Below, piece after piece: positions 8,229 through 17,978 of a stretch of 64,000 bases of DNA. This DNA is from Aestuariispira ectoiniformans. GTDB lineage: Bacteria; Pseudomonadota; Alphaproteobacteria; UBA8366; Aestuariispiraceae. The notes beneath the pieces were generated by a model, which saw only the letters and a list, made by a program, of their open reading frames with translations, had not been told where the DNA came from and ran no database searches. The stretch is taken from the NCBI RefSeq assembly GCF_025136295.1, contig NZ_CP062788.1, positions 3,675,588-3,739,587 on the forward strand. The letters run 5' to 3'. Position 1 is the first letter of the stretch. Every line of letters starts with the position of its first letter. A program made the translations under genes and the position numbers.

Positions 8229-10562
8229 TTACTTCTTGAGGGCCTTGGCGAAGGCCGCCGCCATTGCGCCATCGGCAGCAGGGGCGGCTCCTTTGCCTGA
8301 TGGTTTATTCGGTCCGCGACCGGGCTTGCCGCCCTGTTTGGGCCGGTTGTCCCGGCGGTCTTGCTTCGGCTTCGCCGCCTGGCCCGGCTGGTCCCCCATA
8401 CGCATGGTCAGCGAGATGCGCTTGCGCGGCACATCCACTTCCAGGACTTTCACCTTCACCACGTCGCCCGGCCGCACCACCTCGCGCGGGTCCTTGACGA
8501 ATCGGTCGGCCAGCATGGACACATGAACCAGCCCGTCCTGATGGACGCCGACATCGACAAATGCACCGAAATTAGCCACGTTGGTCACGACACCTTCCAG
8601 CATCATGCCGGGTTTCAGATCCTTGATCTCATTGACGCCATCCTGGAAGGTTGCGGTCTTGAATTCCGGACGCGGGTCGCGGCCCGGCTTGTCCAGTTCC
8701 GCCAGAATGTCACGAACAGTGGGTTCACCGAAATTCTCGTCTGTAAAGTCGGCGGCCTTCAGGCCGCGCAGGGTCTGCGTATCGCCCAGCAGCGCCTTGA
8801 TATCCACTTTGGTGCTGGCCAGAATCTTTTTCACGACCGGATAGGCCTCCGGATGCACAGCCGAACGGTCCAGCGGGTTATCGCCATTCATGACGCGCAG
8901 GAAGCCCGCGGCCTGTTCAAAGACCTTCGGACCAAGGCGTGGTACGTCCTTGAGCGATTTCCGGGTGGCAAAAGCGCCATGGGCATCGCGATAGGCGACA
9001 ATGCCTTCCGCCAGGCTCTGCCCCAGACCGGAAACCCGCGCCAACAGAGGGGCGGAGGCCGTATTCACGTCCACACCCACGGCGTTCACACAGTCTTCCA
9101 CCACCGCATCCAACGCCTTGGACAATTTGAACTCGCTGACATCATGCTGATACTGGCCGACACCAATGGATTTCGGGTCGATCTTCACCAATTCCGCCAG
9201 CGGGTCCTGCAGGCGCCGCCCGATGGAGGCCGCGCCGCGCAGGGATACATCCACATCAGGGAATTCGCGAGAGGCATATTCGGAAGCGGAATAAACCGAG
9301 GCCCCGGCCTCGGACACCATAATCTTGGTTGCTTTCAGTTCGGGATGTTTCTTGATCAGTTCCGCCGCCAGTTGGTCCGTCTCGCGCGACGCGGTGCCGT
9401 TGCCGATGGAAATCAACTCCACCTTATGCCGCAGACAAAGGGCGGCCAGCACAGCAATGGACTGATCCCATTGGCGCTGCGGCTCATGGGGATAAATCAC
9501 AGCGGTATCAACCAATTTGCCGGTGGCATCGACCACGGCCACCTTAACCCCCGTTCGGAAACCGGGGTCGAGCGCCAGCGTCGGACGCTGTCCGGCAGGC
9601 GCTGCCAGCAGCAAGTCACGCAGGTTTTCCGCAAAAACGCGGATCGCCTCTTCTTCCGCGGCTTCCCAGAGACGGCGCATCAGTTCCAGTTCAATGAAGA
9701 GAGACAGTTTCACCCGCCAGGCCCAGCGCGCCGTATCCGACAGCCATTTATCCGCCGCCCGTCCCTGGTCCTTCAACCCGAAATGATGGGCAATCTTCAA
9801 CTCGCAAGGATGCGGGGCGGTCTTGTCTTCCGGATCGCCGACAACGAGAGAGGCTTGCAGTACCTCTTCCTTACGGCCCCGGAAAATCGCCAGCGCCCGA
9901 TGCGAGGGAACGGATTTCAGCGGTTCGGAATAATCGAAATAATCGGCGAATTTGGCACCGTCCTTTTCCTTGCCGTCGATGACCTTGGAAACCAGTTTGG
10001 CCTCGTCCCAGACATAATCACGCAGCTTGCCGACCAGTTCGGCATCCTCGGCAAAACGTTCCACCAGAATCTGGCGCGCACCGTCCAGCGCTGCCTTGAT
10101 GTCCTCAACACCTTTCTCTGCGTCGATATATTTCTCCGCTTCGGTTTCCGGTGTCAGGGTCGGGTCGTTGAACAGATTGTCGGCCAGCGGCTCCAGCCCC
10201 GCCTCGCGCGCGATCTGCGCCTTGGTGCGGCGTTTGGGCTTGTAGGGCAGATACAGGTCTTCCAGACGCGCCTTGGTATCGGCGGTCATGATATCCTTCC
10301 GCAATTCGTCGGTCAGTTTGCCCTGCTCGTCGATGCTTTTCAGGATCGTCTGGCGGCGATCTTCCATTTCCCTGAGATAGCCCAGCCGTGTTTCCAGCGT
10401 ACGAAGCTGTGCATCGTCCAGACCGCCGGTCACCTCCTTACGGTAACGGGCGATAAAGGGCACTGTCGCCCCGCCATCCAACAGATCGACGGCGGATTGC
10501 ACCTGTTGCTCGCGGACCTGCAATTCGGTGGCAATGGTTTGGGAAATGGACATCAAAGACAT
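8229..10562 (-). CDS. tex: Tex family RNA-binding transcription accessory protein
   Basis: A 777-residue Tex/YhgF protein, the usual length. The N-terminal helical region holds [17 protein letters not shown], characteristic of Tex. The RNase H-like YqgF domain begins near [17 protein letters not shown] (about residue 330). Helix-hairpin-helix repeats follow ([16 protein letters not shown] and APKVFEQ-like region), then an S1 RNA-binding domain ([20 protein letters not shown], about residue 650). The tail is basic and Gly/Lys-rich. Tex binds nucleic acid and affects transcription and stress tolerance. The gene is divergent from hrpB. Two close ATGs (10562 and 10553) are possible starts. Confidence 0.93.
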   Translation of the reverse strand: MSLMSISQTIATELQVREQQVQSAVDLLDGGATVPFIARYRKEVTGGLDDAQLRTLETRLGYLREMEDRRQTILKSIDEQGKLTDELRKDIMTADTKARLEDLYLPYKPKRRTKAQIAREAGLEPLADNLFNDPTLTPETEAEKYIDAEKGVEDIKAALDGARQILVERFAEDAELVGKLRDYVWDEAKLVSKVIDGKEKDGAKFADYFDYSEPLKSVPSHRALAIFRGRKEEVLQASLVVGDPEDKTAPHPCELKIAHHFGLKDQGRAADKWLSDTARWAWRVKLSLFIELELMRRLWEAAEEEAIRVFAENLRDLLLAAPAGQRPTLALDPGFRTGVKVAVVDATGKLVDTAVIYPHEPQRQWDQSIAVLAALCLRHKVELISIGNGTASRETDQLAAELIKKHPELKATKIMVSEAGASVYSASEYASREFPDVDVSLRGAASIGRRLQDPLAELVKIDPKSIGVGQYQHDVSEFKLSKALDAVVEDCVNAVGVDVNTASAPLLARVSGLGQSLAEGIVAYRDAHGAFATRKSLKDVPRLGPKVFEQAAGFLRVMNGDNPLDRSAVHPEAYPVVKKILASTKVDIKALLGDTQTLRGLKAADFTDENFGEPTVRDILAELDKPGRDPRPEFKTATFQDGVNEIKDLKPGMMLEGVVTNVANFGAFVDVGVHQDGLVHVSMLADRFVKDPREVVRPGDVVKVKVLEVDVPRKRISLTMRMGDQPGQAAKPKQDRRDNRPKQGGKPGRGPNKPSGKGAAPAADGAMAAAFAKALKK

Positions 10563-10682
10563 GGGGCTCGTGGGTTCCTTTTATTTTTCACGCACCTTAA
10601 AACTAGTTCTTTATTGGCATTGATTCGAGCACCCTCACAAGACGCTTGATTTCCCCCTTGCCAATCAACACCATGCGCGCCC

Positions 10683-13199
10683 ATGAACAGACTGCCGATT
10701 GACGAAATTCTGCCCGACCTCTGCACGACGCTGGCCGCCGCGCCCAATGCGGTTTTGCAGGCGCCTCCCGGTGCGGGTAAAACCACCAAAGTGCCCCTGG
10801 CACTTCTGGATCAGGACTGGCTGCAGGGCCGCAAGATCGTCATGCTGGAGCCGCGCCGCCTCGCAACCCGGGCAGCCGCCCATCGCATGGCGCAATTGCT
10901 GGGCGAGAAAACAGGCGAGACTGTCGGCTATCGCATGCAACTGGACAGCAAGGTTGGACCCAACACAAAGATCGAGGTGGTCACCGAAGGTATCCTGACG
11001 CGCCGATTGCAGCGCGACCCGGAACTGGCGGACGTGGCCTGTGTCATTTTCGACGAATTCCACGAACGCAGCCTGCAGGCCGATCTCGGGCTGGCGCTGA
11101 CGTTGGACTGTCAGGCGGGATTGCGCGACGACCTGCGCATCCTTGTCATGTCGGCGACACTGGATGCGGACCCCGTTGCCAAGCTATTGGACGATGCCCC
11201 CCTGCTGACCAGCGAGGGCCGCGCCTTTCCCGTGGAGACCCGCTATCTGCCCCAGCCGGACCGCACCCGGATCGACGACAGTATGGTTCAGGCCGTGCGA
11301 CAGGCATTGAATGAAGAAAGCGGCAGCATCCTCGCCTTCCTGCCCGGCGAAGGGGAAATCCGTCGCGTGGCCGACCGGCTGGAAAGCGGCAACCTGCCCG
11401 GCAATGTGACAGTCGCGCCGCTCTATGGTGCCCTGCCCCAGACCGAACAGGACAAGGCCATCGCGCCAACGCCGGAGGGTCAGCGCAAGGTCGTGCTCGC
11501 CACGTCCATTGCCGAAACCAGCCTGACCATCGACGGTATCCGCGTCGTGATCGACAGCGGTCAGGCCCGCGTTCCCCGTTTCGATCCCAATAGCGGCCTG
11601 ACCCGGCTGGAAACCGTGCCTGTTTCCATGGCCGCCGCCGACCAGCGCCGCGGCCGCGCAGGCCGACTGGAACCGGGCGTATGTTATCGCCTGTGGAATA
11701 AGGCAGCCGAAGGGGGCATGCCGCGCTTTGCCCGCCCCGAAATCGAAGAGGCCGACCTGACACCGCTGACGTTAGATCTGGCCAACTGGGGTGTCATTGA
11801 CGTTACCTCGCTGAGCTGGATGACGACACCGCCACCTGCAGGCATCTCCCAGGCGCAAGGCCTGTTGCGGGATTTGGGCACCCTGGACAAGGACAACCGC
11901 ATCACCGCCCACGGCAAACAACTGGCGCGCCTCCCCATGCATCCGCGGCTCGCCCATATGGTCGTAACAGGCGCGGAACACGGGCTGGGCAAACTGGCTG
12001 TTGAGGTTGCGGCCCTGCTGTCGGAACGGGATATCCTGCAAAGGCGCGGGCCGGAGGCCCTGCCCGTGGATATGCGCCTTCGCGTTCGTGCCCTGCACGG
12101 GGAGCGCATTGCCGAGAATACCCATCGCGGCAGTCTGAGCCGCGCAAAGGCGCTCGCCAAACAGTGGGCCCGCAGCCTCAAACATGCTCCGCAAGGCAAG
12201 CTGGATATCATCGAAGAAGACGAAATCGGCCTGCTGCTGGCGTTTGCCTATCCCGACCGCATCGGCCAGCGCCGTCCGGGCAAGGATGCCCGATACCGCA
12301 TGGCGGGTGGCAAAGGGGCCGTGTTGGACAATGACGACCCGCTGGCGGGCGAAGCTTTCCTGGCCCTGGCAGAGATGGCAGGCAAGACCCGCGAAGGCCG
12401 GGTGCGCCTCGCCGCCCCTCTGTCGAAGGCGACACTGGAAACCATCTTTGCCGACCGGTTGGTAAGCGGCGAGATGGCTGCCTGGGACAGCCGCCAGAAA
12501 CAGGTCGCCGCCCGACGCCAGACGCGGCTGGGAGCACTGGTCTTAAGCGATGCACCGGCCAAGGATGTATCACCGGACCAGATCAGCGCCGCCCTGTTGG
12601 ATGGCATCCGGGAAACCGGTCCTCATTGCCTGACCTGGAGCAAGGAAGCGCTGGCCCTGCGTGGCCGCGTCGCCTGTCTGCGCCATGCAGAGGGCGAGGA
12701 CAGCACCTGGCCGGACTGGTCGGATGATGCATTGCTGGACACAATGGAAGACTGGCTGCTGCCGTATTTGTCCGGCAAAAGCCGTCTGGACCAGATGGCC
12801 GAGTTGAATTTGAAAGAAATCCTGCTGGCGGGGTTGGACTGGAACGACCAGCAACGGCTGGACCAACTGGCCCCAACCCATTGGACCGTGTCCAGCGGTT
12901 CCAACATCCGCATTGATTACAGCACCCCGGAAGCCCCGGTCCTGCCCGTGAAACTGCAGGAAATGTTTGGCGCGACCGAGACACCCGCCATTGCCAATGG
13001 CAGAGTGGCACTGGTCCTGCACCTGTTGTCACCCGCCGGACGACCGTTGCAGGTGACCCAGGACCTGCCCGCCTTCTGGGCCGGGTCTTACACGCATGTG
13101 AAGGCGGAAATGAAGGGCCGTTACCCCAAACACCCCTGGCCGGACGACCCGATGGCGGCCGCCCCGACCAGGCATACAAAGAAACGGTCGGAGAAATAG
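10683..13199 (+). CDS. hrpB: ATP-dependent helicase HrpB
   Basis: An 838-residue DEAH-box (SF2) helicase of the HrpB family. Motifs run in order: Walker A APPGAGKTTK (about 27-36), DEFHERS in place of DEAH (about 123), SATLD, TSIAETSLTIDG (motif V) and QRRGRAGR (motif VI, about 320). A helicase-associated domain and the HrpB C-terminal domain, ending near KGRYPKHPWPDDP, follow. The C-terminal PKHxWPDDP signature is typical of HrpB. The family is widespread in proteobacteria; its precise RNA or DNA substrate is not established. The start is the ATG at 10683, divergent from tex. Confidence 0.93.
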   Translation: MNRLPIDEILPDLCTTLAAAPNAVLQAPPGAGKTTKVPLALLDQDWLQGRKIVMLEPRRLATRAAAHRMAQLLGEKTGETVGYRMQLDSKVGPNTKIEVVTEGILTRRLQRDPELADVACVIFDEFHERSLQADLGLALTLDCQAGLRDDLRILVMSATLDADPVAKLLDDAPLLTSEGRAFPVETRYLPQPDRTRIDDSMVQAVRQALNEESGSILAFLPGEGEIRRVADRLESGNLPGNVTVAPLYGALPQTEQDKAIAPTPEGQRKVVLATSIAETSLTIDGIRVVIDSGQARVPRFDPNSGLTRLETVPVSMAAADQRRGRAGRLEPGVCYRLWNKAAEGGMPRFARPEIEEADLTPLTLDLANWGVIDVTSLSWMTTPPPAGISQAQGLLRDLGTLDKDNRITAHGKQLARLPMHPRLAHMVVTGAEHGLGKLAVEVAALLSERDILQRRGPEALPVDMRLRVRALHGERIAENTHRGSLSRAKALAKQWARSLKHAPQGKLDIIEEDEIGLLLAFAYPDRIGQRRPGKDARYRMAGGKGAVLDNDDPLAGEAFLALAEMAGKTREGRVRLAAPLSKATLETIFADRLVSGEMAAWDSRQKQVAARRQTRLGALVLSDAPAKDVSPDQISAALLDGIRETGPHCLTWSKEALALRGRVACLRHAEGEDSTWPDWSDDALLDTMEDWLLPYLSGKSRLDQMAELNLKEILLAGLDWNDQQRLDQLAPTHWTVSSGSNIRIDYSTPEAPVLPVKLQEMFGATETPAIANGRVALVLHLLSPAGRPLQVTQDLPAFWAGSYTHVKAEMKGRYPKHPWPDDPMAAAPTRHTKKRSEK

Positions 13200-13208
13200 C
13201 CCGTTCGC

Positions 13209-13293
13209 AAATCCCGGCCTGCGCCGGGACGAGCGGCGTTTCTATCTGATATATTGCCCCTTATTCCGCTCATCCCGGCGCAGGCCGGGATCT
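13209..13293. repeat. Inverted pair of REP-like palindromes
   Basis: Two oppositely oriented copies of one element, 13209-13236 and 13266-13293, are complementary over about 28 bases with two mismatches and are separated by 29 bases. Each also contains an internal palindrome (CCCGGCCTGCGCCGGG). The unit could fold as one long hairpin and may also end transcription of hrpB. A third copy lies at 13650-13675. This element type, close to GATCCCGGCCTGCGCCGGGA, is a familiar dispersed intergenic repeat in alphaproteobacteria. Confidence 0.8.
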
Positions 13294-13311
13294 CGCGTAT
13301 CTCACATGAGA

Positions 13312-13596
13312 TCACAATAGTTCACTCGCCAAATCTCGCCAATCCGGGTTCAATTCTTCGATTAGTCGGATCTTCCAACTGCGTTTCCAGTTTTTGATAC
13401 ACCGTTCGCGAATAAACGCGCTTTCACGCGATGGGTGACTTTCATGCCAGACCAACTTTTCGCAATTGTATTTGTCCGTGAAGCCGGCAAGCATGTGGTT
13501 CCGATGCATCCAGGCTCGCCGGTTGATATCATCCGTCATCCCGGTATAGAGAATGCCATTGGGCTTGTTTGCCATGATGTAAACAAAGAAAGCCAT
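13312..13596 (-). CDS. GIY-YIG domain endonuclease-like protein
   Basis: A 94-residue protein that is almost entirely a GIY-YIG nuclease domain: VYIMANKPNGILYTGMT at the N-terminus (the two Tyr-containing strands), followed by an Arg pair in DDINRRAW and a Glu-rich helix RESAFIRERCIKNWKR. It belongs to the short group often mislabelled UvrC-like or YhbQ-like. An in-frame ATG at 13647 would add 17 residues without domain sequence; 13596 is preferred, with GGAGA 10 bases upstream. REP-like palindromes bound the gene on both sides. A link between the nuclease and the palindromes is possible but unproven. Confidence 0.82.
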   Translation of the reverse strand: MAFFVYIMANKPNGILYTGMTDDINRRAWMHRNHMLAGFTDKYNCEKLVWHESHPSRESAFIRERCIKNWKRSWKIRLIEELNPDWRDLASELL

Positions 13597-13649
13597 CGTC
13601 CCATTCTCTCCATCCCATGTTTTGCTCTTCCCCCACGCGAACCGCATGA

Positions 13650-13675
13650 GATCCCGGCCTGCGCCAGGATGAGCG
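13650..13675. repeat. Third REP-like palindrome copy
   Basis: This copy has the same sequence and orientation as the copy at 13209-13236, with the central CCGGGA changed to CCAGGA. It lies upstream of the GIY-YIG gene, so that gene is bracketed by copies. Confidence 0.75.
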
Positions 13676-13739
13676 GGTTTATGAGATGTTTTGACGGGAA
13701 ACGAACGCCTTAATGGTCAAAGCCATGACCGCCCTTAAT

Positions 13740-14300
13740 CTACAGCAGCTCCGCAATCGGGCGAACCGAGACTTCACAATCCCCGGCATCGAAACCATCC
13801 AGGGTCTTGTTGTGATGGGCGATGATCTGTTCGAAGGTCAGGATGCCATTATCAACGGTTGAGTGACCATCGGCGCAAAGCGTTGCATTGAAGCCATGGG
13901 CCACCGCACTGCGGCAGGAGGTATCGACGCAGTAATTCGTCATACAGCCCGCGATGGCGATATGTTTTGCCCCGACCAGGTCCAGTTCTTCCTGCAGGCT
14001 GGTCTGGTAGAAGGCATCGCAGGCCTCTTTATAGACAACAACCTCACCGTCCTCCGGCGTAACCGCATCCAGGAATTCCCAGCCTTCCGTGCCTTTTTCG
14101 ACGCGATGCCCCTTTGGGCCGCTATGCTGGATGTGAATGATTGGCAGGTCCGCCTTGCGCGCGGCCTTCAACAGTTTTTTCAAACGGCCCAGGACCGCCT
14201 CCAGATTGGCGTCCGCTTCGGCCTGCCGGTCGCCGCCGACACCACGAACGATCCCCTTTTGAAGATCGATCAGAACAACCGCATCAATCGTCTTGTCCAT
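13740..14300 (-). CDS. Isochorismatase-like cysteine hydrolase
   Basis: A 186-residue cysteine hydrolase of the isochorismatase/nicotinamidase superfamily. The catalytic triad is visible: Asp12 in VLIDLQKG, Lys91 in VVYKEACDAFYQT and nucleophile Cys124 in GCMTNYCVDTSCR, with a non-proline cis-peptide type GCMT before it. Such enzymes hydrolyse amide or vinyl-ether bonds in small metabolites; the substrate here is not deducible. ATGs at 14321 and 14387 extend the frame, but 14300 has AAGGG 8 bases upstream and begins at the domain. It is divergent from the Na+/H+ antiporter gene. Confidence 0.85.
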   Translation of the reverse strand: MDKTIDAVVLIDLQKGIVRGVGGDRQAEADANLEAVLGRLKKLLKAARKADLPIIHIQHSGPKGHRVEKGTEGWEFLDAVTPEDGEVVVYKEACDAFYQTSLQEELDLVGAKHIAIAGCMTNYCVDTSCRSAVAHGFNATLCADGHSTVDNGILTFEQIIAHHNKTLDGFDAGDCEVSVRPIAELL

Positions 14301-14432
14301 GACAGTCACCCTTCTTGCCATAACCCCGCACCCTTGGCGCAAACCGCCTTGTGCTACAACTTGTAAACGTTGACAACCCCCTCTCAAACAGGCGAAGAAA
14401 TCAATGTCTTAGCAAGCAGGAGAGCCTAGGCC

Positions 14433-15707
14433 GTGACCATTTTCGACATCGCCGCCGCCCTGACGGTTCTGGCCGCCACTTTCGGGTTGCTGAACCATCA
14501 CGTGATCCGACTGCCGCATACCATTGGCCTTGTGGTGATTTCGCTGGTCACGTCGATCGTCATTTTGATGTTGAATGCGGGCTGGCCGGAACTGGGCATT
14601 GCCCCTGCGGTACAGGGCGTCTTGGAACGCATTGATTTCCATGAGGCCCTGATGAACGGCATGTTGAGCTTCCTGTTGTTCGCGGGCGCCTTGCATGTGG
14701 ACCTGCGCACCATGCGTGAACAGGTCTGGGCAATCGGCATTCTTGCAACCCTAGGCGTCATCCTGTCCACCGTCATGGTCGGCGTGGCGATCTGGTGGCT
14801 GCTGAATACCATGGGCCTGCCGATCCCGCTGGGCTATGCGATGGTCTTCGGCGCACTGATCAGCCCGACCGACCCGGTGGCGGTATTGGGTATTCTCAAG
14901 ACCGTCAAAATCCCGCGATCGCTGGAAATCAAGATTGCCGGGGAATCCCTGTTCAATGACGGTGTCGGTGTTGTGGTTTTTCTGGTGGTTCTCGCGCTGG
15001 CCGCCGGAGGGCACGGCGGTGACGGCGTTGACGCCGGCGAGGTTGCAATCCTCTTTGCCAAGGAAGCCCTGGGCGGCAGCGTTCTTGGGCTGGTCGCGGG
15101 GTATATCAGCTATCGTGCGCTTGCCTCGCTGGATGAATTCGCATTGGAAGTGCTGATCACCCTGGCTTTGGTCATGGGCACCTACGGTCTGGCCCATCAT
15201 ATTCATGTCAGCGGACCGATCGCCATTGTCGTTGCGGGTCTGCTGATCGGTAATCAGGGTATGTCGCGCGCCATGAGCGACAAGACCCGTGACCATGTTC
15301 AGAAATTCTGGGTTTTGCTGGACGAAATCCTGAATTCCATCCTCTTCCTGATGATCGGTTTCGAGGTGCTGGTGGTCGGCTTCAACCAATCAACCCTGAT
15401 GGCCGGTGCGATCACGATCCCGATTGTGCTGGCGGCGCGCTACATCTCGGTAGGACTGCCACTGACTGCGTTGCGCATGCTTGGCGAACGCTTCACCCGA
15501 GGCGCGATCCCCGTCCTGACCTGGGGCGGCCTGCGCGGCGGCATTTCCGTGGCGCTGGCCCTGTCCCTGCCGCCCAGCGAGGTCAAACCGGTGATCCTGT
15601 CGATCACCTATGTTGTGGTGGTCTTCTCGATCATCGCACAGGGCCTGACCATGAAGCCGCTGGTGGCGCGGGTGGTGAAGACGGACGAGGGCAGCGGCAA
15701 GGGTTGA
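14433..15707 (+). CDS. CPA1 family Na+/H+ antiporter (NhaP-like)
   Basis: A 424-residue polytopic membrane protein with about 12 hydrophobic segments. CPA1 signatures are LSFLLFAGALHVDL, the GALISPTDPVAVLGIL helix, FNDGVGVVVFLVV (the Asn-Asp ion site) and TWGGLRGGISVALALSLP. It would exchange cytoplasmic Na+ or K+ for H+ at the inner membrane. The start is GTG at 14433 with AGGAG about 10 bases upstream. The tail is short, with no large cytoplasmic domain. It ends 9 bases from the convergent hydrolase/OsmC gene. Confidence 0.92.
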   Translation: MTIFDIAAALTVLAATFGLLNHHVIRLPHTIGLVVISLVTSIVILMLNAGWPELGIAPAVQGVLERIDFHEALMNGMLSFLLFAGALHVDLRTMREQVWAIGILATLGVILSTVMVGVAIWWLLNTMGLPIPLGYAMVFGALISPTDPVAVLGILKTVKIPRSLEIKIAGESLFNDGVGVVVFLVVLALAAGGHGGDGVDAGEVAILFAKEALGGSVLGLVAGYISYRALASLDEFALEVLITLALVMGTYGLAHHIHVSGPIAIVVAGLLIGNQGMSRAMSDKTRDHVQKFWVLLDEILNSILFLMIGFEVLVVGFNQSTLMAGAITIPIVLAARYISVGLPLTALRMLGERFTRGAIPVLTWGGLRGGISVALALSLPPSEVKPVILSITYVVVVFSIIAQGLTMKPLVARVVKTDEGSGKG

Positions 15708-15716
15708 GCGAACGGC

Positions 15717-16934
15717 CTACTCCTCCGCGCGTTTGGTCTGAACCCGGACCTTGCTTTCCAGCGTCCTGTGAACCGGACATTTATCGGCAATTTCCAGCAG
15801 GCGTTTGATCTCGTCTTCGGTCATATCACCGACCAGCTCCACCTCGCGCTCGATCACATCAATCCCGCCGTCGAATTCCTCACAATCCTCCGCATGGATT
15901 TTTTGATGCCGCAGGCGTACCGCCACCCGCTCCAGGGGAATGCCCTTGCGCCGCGCATACATGCGCACGGTCATGGACGTGCAGGCCCCAAGCCCGGACA
16001 ACAGAAAGCCATAAGGTGTTGGCCCCAGATTGTCGCCGCCCATCTCGAACGGTTCGTCCGCATGCAGGACATGTCCGGCACTGTCGATGAACTGGCTGAA
16101 CAGCCCCTCGCCCGTTTCCGCCACGACGGTGGCATCGCGTCCGGCGCGCAGGTCCGTTCTGATCTGGTCGCGCTGCAACTCCGGGACATAGCGCGGCGCC
16201 CAGGCCCCGATCACCTGGCTCACGTAAACCGAGTCCTCATAGCGGGACAGAAGATGATCCGCATCATCCAGCGAAACAAAACTCTTCGGGTGTTTGGCTG
16301 CCAGGAAGATCGCACTGGCATTCTCGACGCCAACGGTTGTGTCCATCGGCGCATGGAAAACCAGAAGCGCCTTTTTCAGGTTGGCGATCTTTTCCTCCAG
16401 ATCATGGCTGCGGATATCATCCAGGAACTGTTTCTTGACCCGGAAGCGGCGACCTGCGATCTGAACTTCCGCCTCTCCATCGCGCTCAATCACTTCCATC
16501 TTATCCAGGAAATGATGCCCTACATGTTTCGGATCAAAGGGTGCGCCGATTGTGGCAATCGCCTTGGCATCGTCAACCTGGCCCGCCACGGACAGCATCG
16601 CCGCACCGCCCAGGCTGTGGCCGATCAGAATACGCGGCGGCTGGTAGTTTTCCTCCAGGAAGCGGACCGCGCAAAGCAGGTCCTCCACATTGGACGAGAA
16701 ATTGGTATTGGCGAATTCTCCGTCCGACGCCCCCAGACCGGTAAAATCAAACCGCAGGGTCGCAATCCCCAGTTCGGTCAGCCCGGCCGCAATCCGGGAA
16801 GCGGCAAAAATATCTTTCGAGCATGTGAAACAATGGGCAAACAGAGCATAGGCCCTCGGCTTGCCTTCAGGTAAATCCAGCCGTGCGGCAAGATTGCCCT
16901 GACTTCCCTCAAACGTAACTTTTTGAGAGCGCAT
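15717..16934 (-). CDS. Alpha/beta hydrolase - OsmC fusion protein
   Basis: A 405-residue two-domain protein. Residues 1 to about 255 form an alpha/beta hydrolase with the nucleophile elbow GHSLGG (Ser107), an Asp in FHAPMDTTVG and His in DDADHLL. Residues from about 265 to the end form an OsmC/Ohr-like domain with LSGLGACTSMTVRMYA (first Cys) and DKCPVHRTL (second Cys). OsmC domains detoxify organic hydroperoxides through a Cys pair. This domain pairing is a known recurrent family in proteobacteria. The hydrolase may release a peroxide or ester substrate for the OsmC part; that is inference. Confidence 0.9.
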   Translation of the reverse strand: MRSQKVTFEGSQGNLAARLDLPEGKPRAYALFAHCFTCSKDIFAASRIAAGLTELGIATLRFDFTGLGASDGEFANTNFSSNVEDLLCAVRFLEENYQPPRILIGHSLGGAAMLSVAGQVDDAKAIATIGAPFDPKHVGHHFLDKMEVIERDGEAEVQIAGRRFRVKKQFLDDIRSHDLEEKIANLKKALLVFHAPMDTTVGVENASAIFLAAKHPKSFVSLDDADHLLSRYEDSVYVSQVIGAWAPRYVPELQRDQIRTDLRAGRDATVVAETGEGLFSQFIDSAGHVLHADEPFEMGGDNLGPTPYGFLLSGLGACTSMTVRMYARRKGIPLERVAVRLRHQKIHAEDCEEFDGGIDVIEREVELVGDMTEDEIKRLLEIADKCPVHRTLESKVRVQTKRAEE

Positions 16935-17077
16935 AAAAATCCCCTCACTCCTGCACCGCGCCTAGGCCACAACCTCTTATACCTCGTCAACGGAGGCGTC
17001 TTTGTGGGACTTCAAGGCCTAAGTCTACCCGAATTGGGTCACGGCATCCAATATACTCATGGCATATCGCAGAAAAG

Positions 17078-17704
17078 TTAACGTTCCTGTAATGCCAGCC
17101 GGATACCAAGACCGACAAGGACAGCCCCAACCGCCCGATCCATCCATCGGGTCAGGCGTCGGCTTTGGCGCAAACGTCCGGCGATCCGGTCGGCACAGAG
17201 GATCAATCCCGCCTCCCAGACGATACCAATGGCAATCACCGTTGCCCCCAGCGCCAGGATCTGGACGAACACCGGGCCACGGTCCGGGCTGATGAACTGC
17301 GGCAGGAAGGCCAGGAAGAAAATCGACATTTTAGGATTCAGGAGATTGACGAGAACGCCCTGCCCGAAAACCCGCCAAGGGGACAGGATGGGTAACGCAC
17401 CGTCCAGGGAAAGGCCCGTTCCCTTGGAACGCAGGGCCTGAATACCAAGCCAAAGCAGATAGGCGGCGCCAATATATTTCACGATGGAAAAGGCCAGCGC
17501 CGAACTCGCCAATATGGCCGACAGCCCCAGAGCTGCCGCCACAACATGGATGGCCGCCCCGCAATAAATGCCCCAGCTTGACAAAAAACCGGACCACCGC
17601 CCCTGCGCCAAGGTCCGCGTAACGATATAGATGGCGTCCGGGCCCGGCGCGACAGTCAGCAGAACGGCCGCAATCACAAAGGGGATATAGACTTCCAGTC
17701 CCAT
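17078..17704 (-). CDS. LysE/RhtB family amino-acid exporter
   Basis: A 208-residue membrane protein of the LysE family with about six hydrophobic segments. The family signature VLLTVAPGPDAIYIVTRTLAQG lies near residues 14-35, and LLNPKMSIFFLAFLPQFI is also typical. Members export amino acids or related metabolites such as homoserine, threonine or lysine; the substrate is not predictable. The frame is open to 17839, but the ATG at 17704 has GGAAGG upstream and begins at the first membrane segment. Confidence 0.9.
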   Translation of the reverse strand: MGLEVYIPFVIAAVLLTVAPGPDAIYIVTRTLAQGRWSGFLSSWGIYCGAAIHVVAAALGLSAILASSALAFSIVKYIGAAYLLWLGIQALRSKGTGLSLDGALPILSPWRVFGQGVLVNLLNPKMSIFFLAFLPQFISPDRGPVFVQILALGATVIAIGIVWEAGLILCADRIAGRLRQSRRLTRWMDRAVGAVLVGLGIRLALQER

Positions 17705-17978
17705 CACAGCACCACCTTCCCACATATGGTCCGCCCGACATATTCCATGATCATCTGCATCTCCCCCCGCCCGGCCAATCAACAGGCCTAAAGGGTATGT
17801 GAATCCGCACGCTTTAAAAAGAAAAACAACAGGGCGCAATTATGCCGCATGTCCCGAACCCTCCCATTTTCTTAAAATACATAATATTGTCCAAAAGGCC
17901 GATTGAGGGTAATGTGGCAGCATTATGGACGGCCTGATAGCGAATCGGGCTGGTTTGCTGTGACTCGAGGGGAGCACC

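Noticed and set aside
8361-10649. 762-codon open frame on the plus strand opposite tex
   Set aside because: It is fully antisense to a clear Tex protein, has no recognisable domain and is rich in Gln, His and Arg, as expected from the complement of GC-biased codons.
13266-13293. CRISPR or phage attachment site from the repeated palindromes
   Set aside because: There are only three copies, in both orientations and irregularly spaced, without spacers or cas genes; they fit dispersed REP-like repeats.
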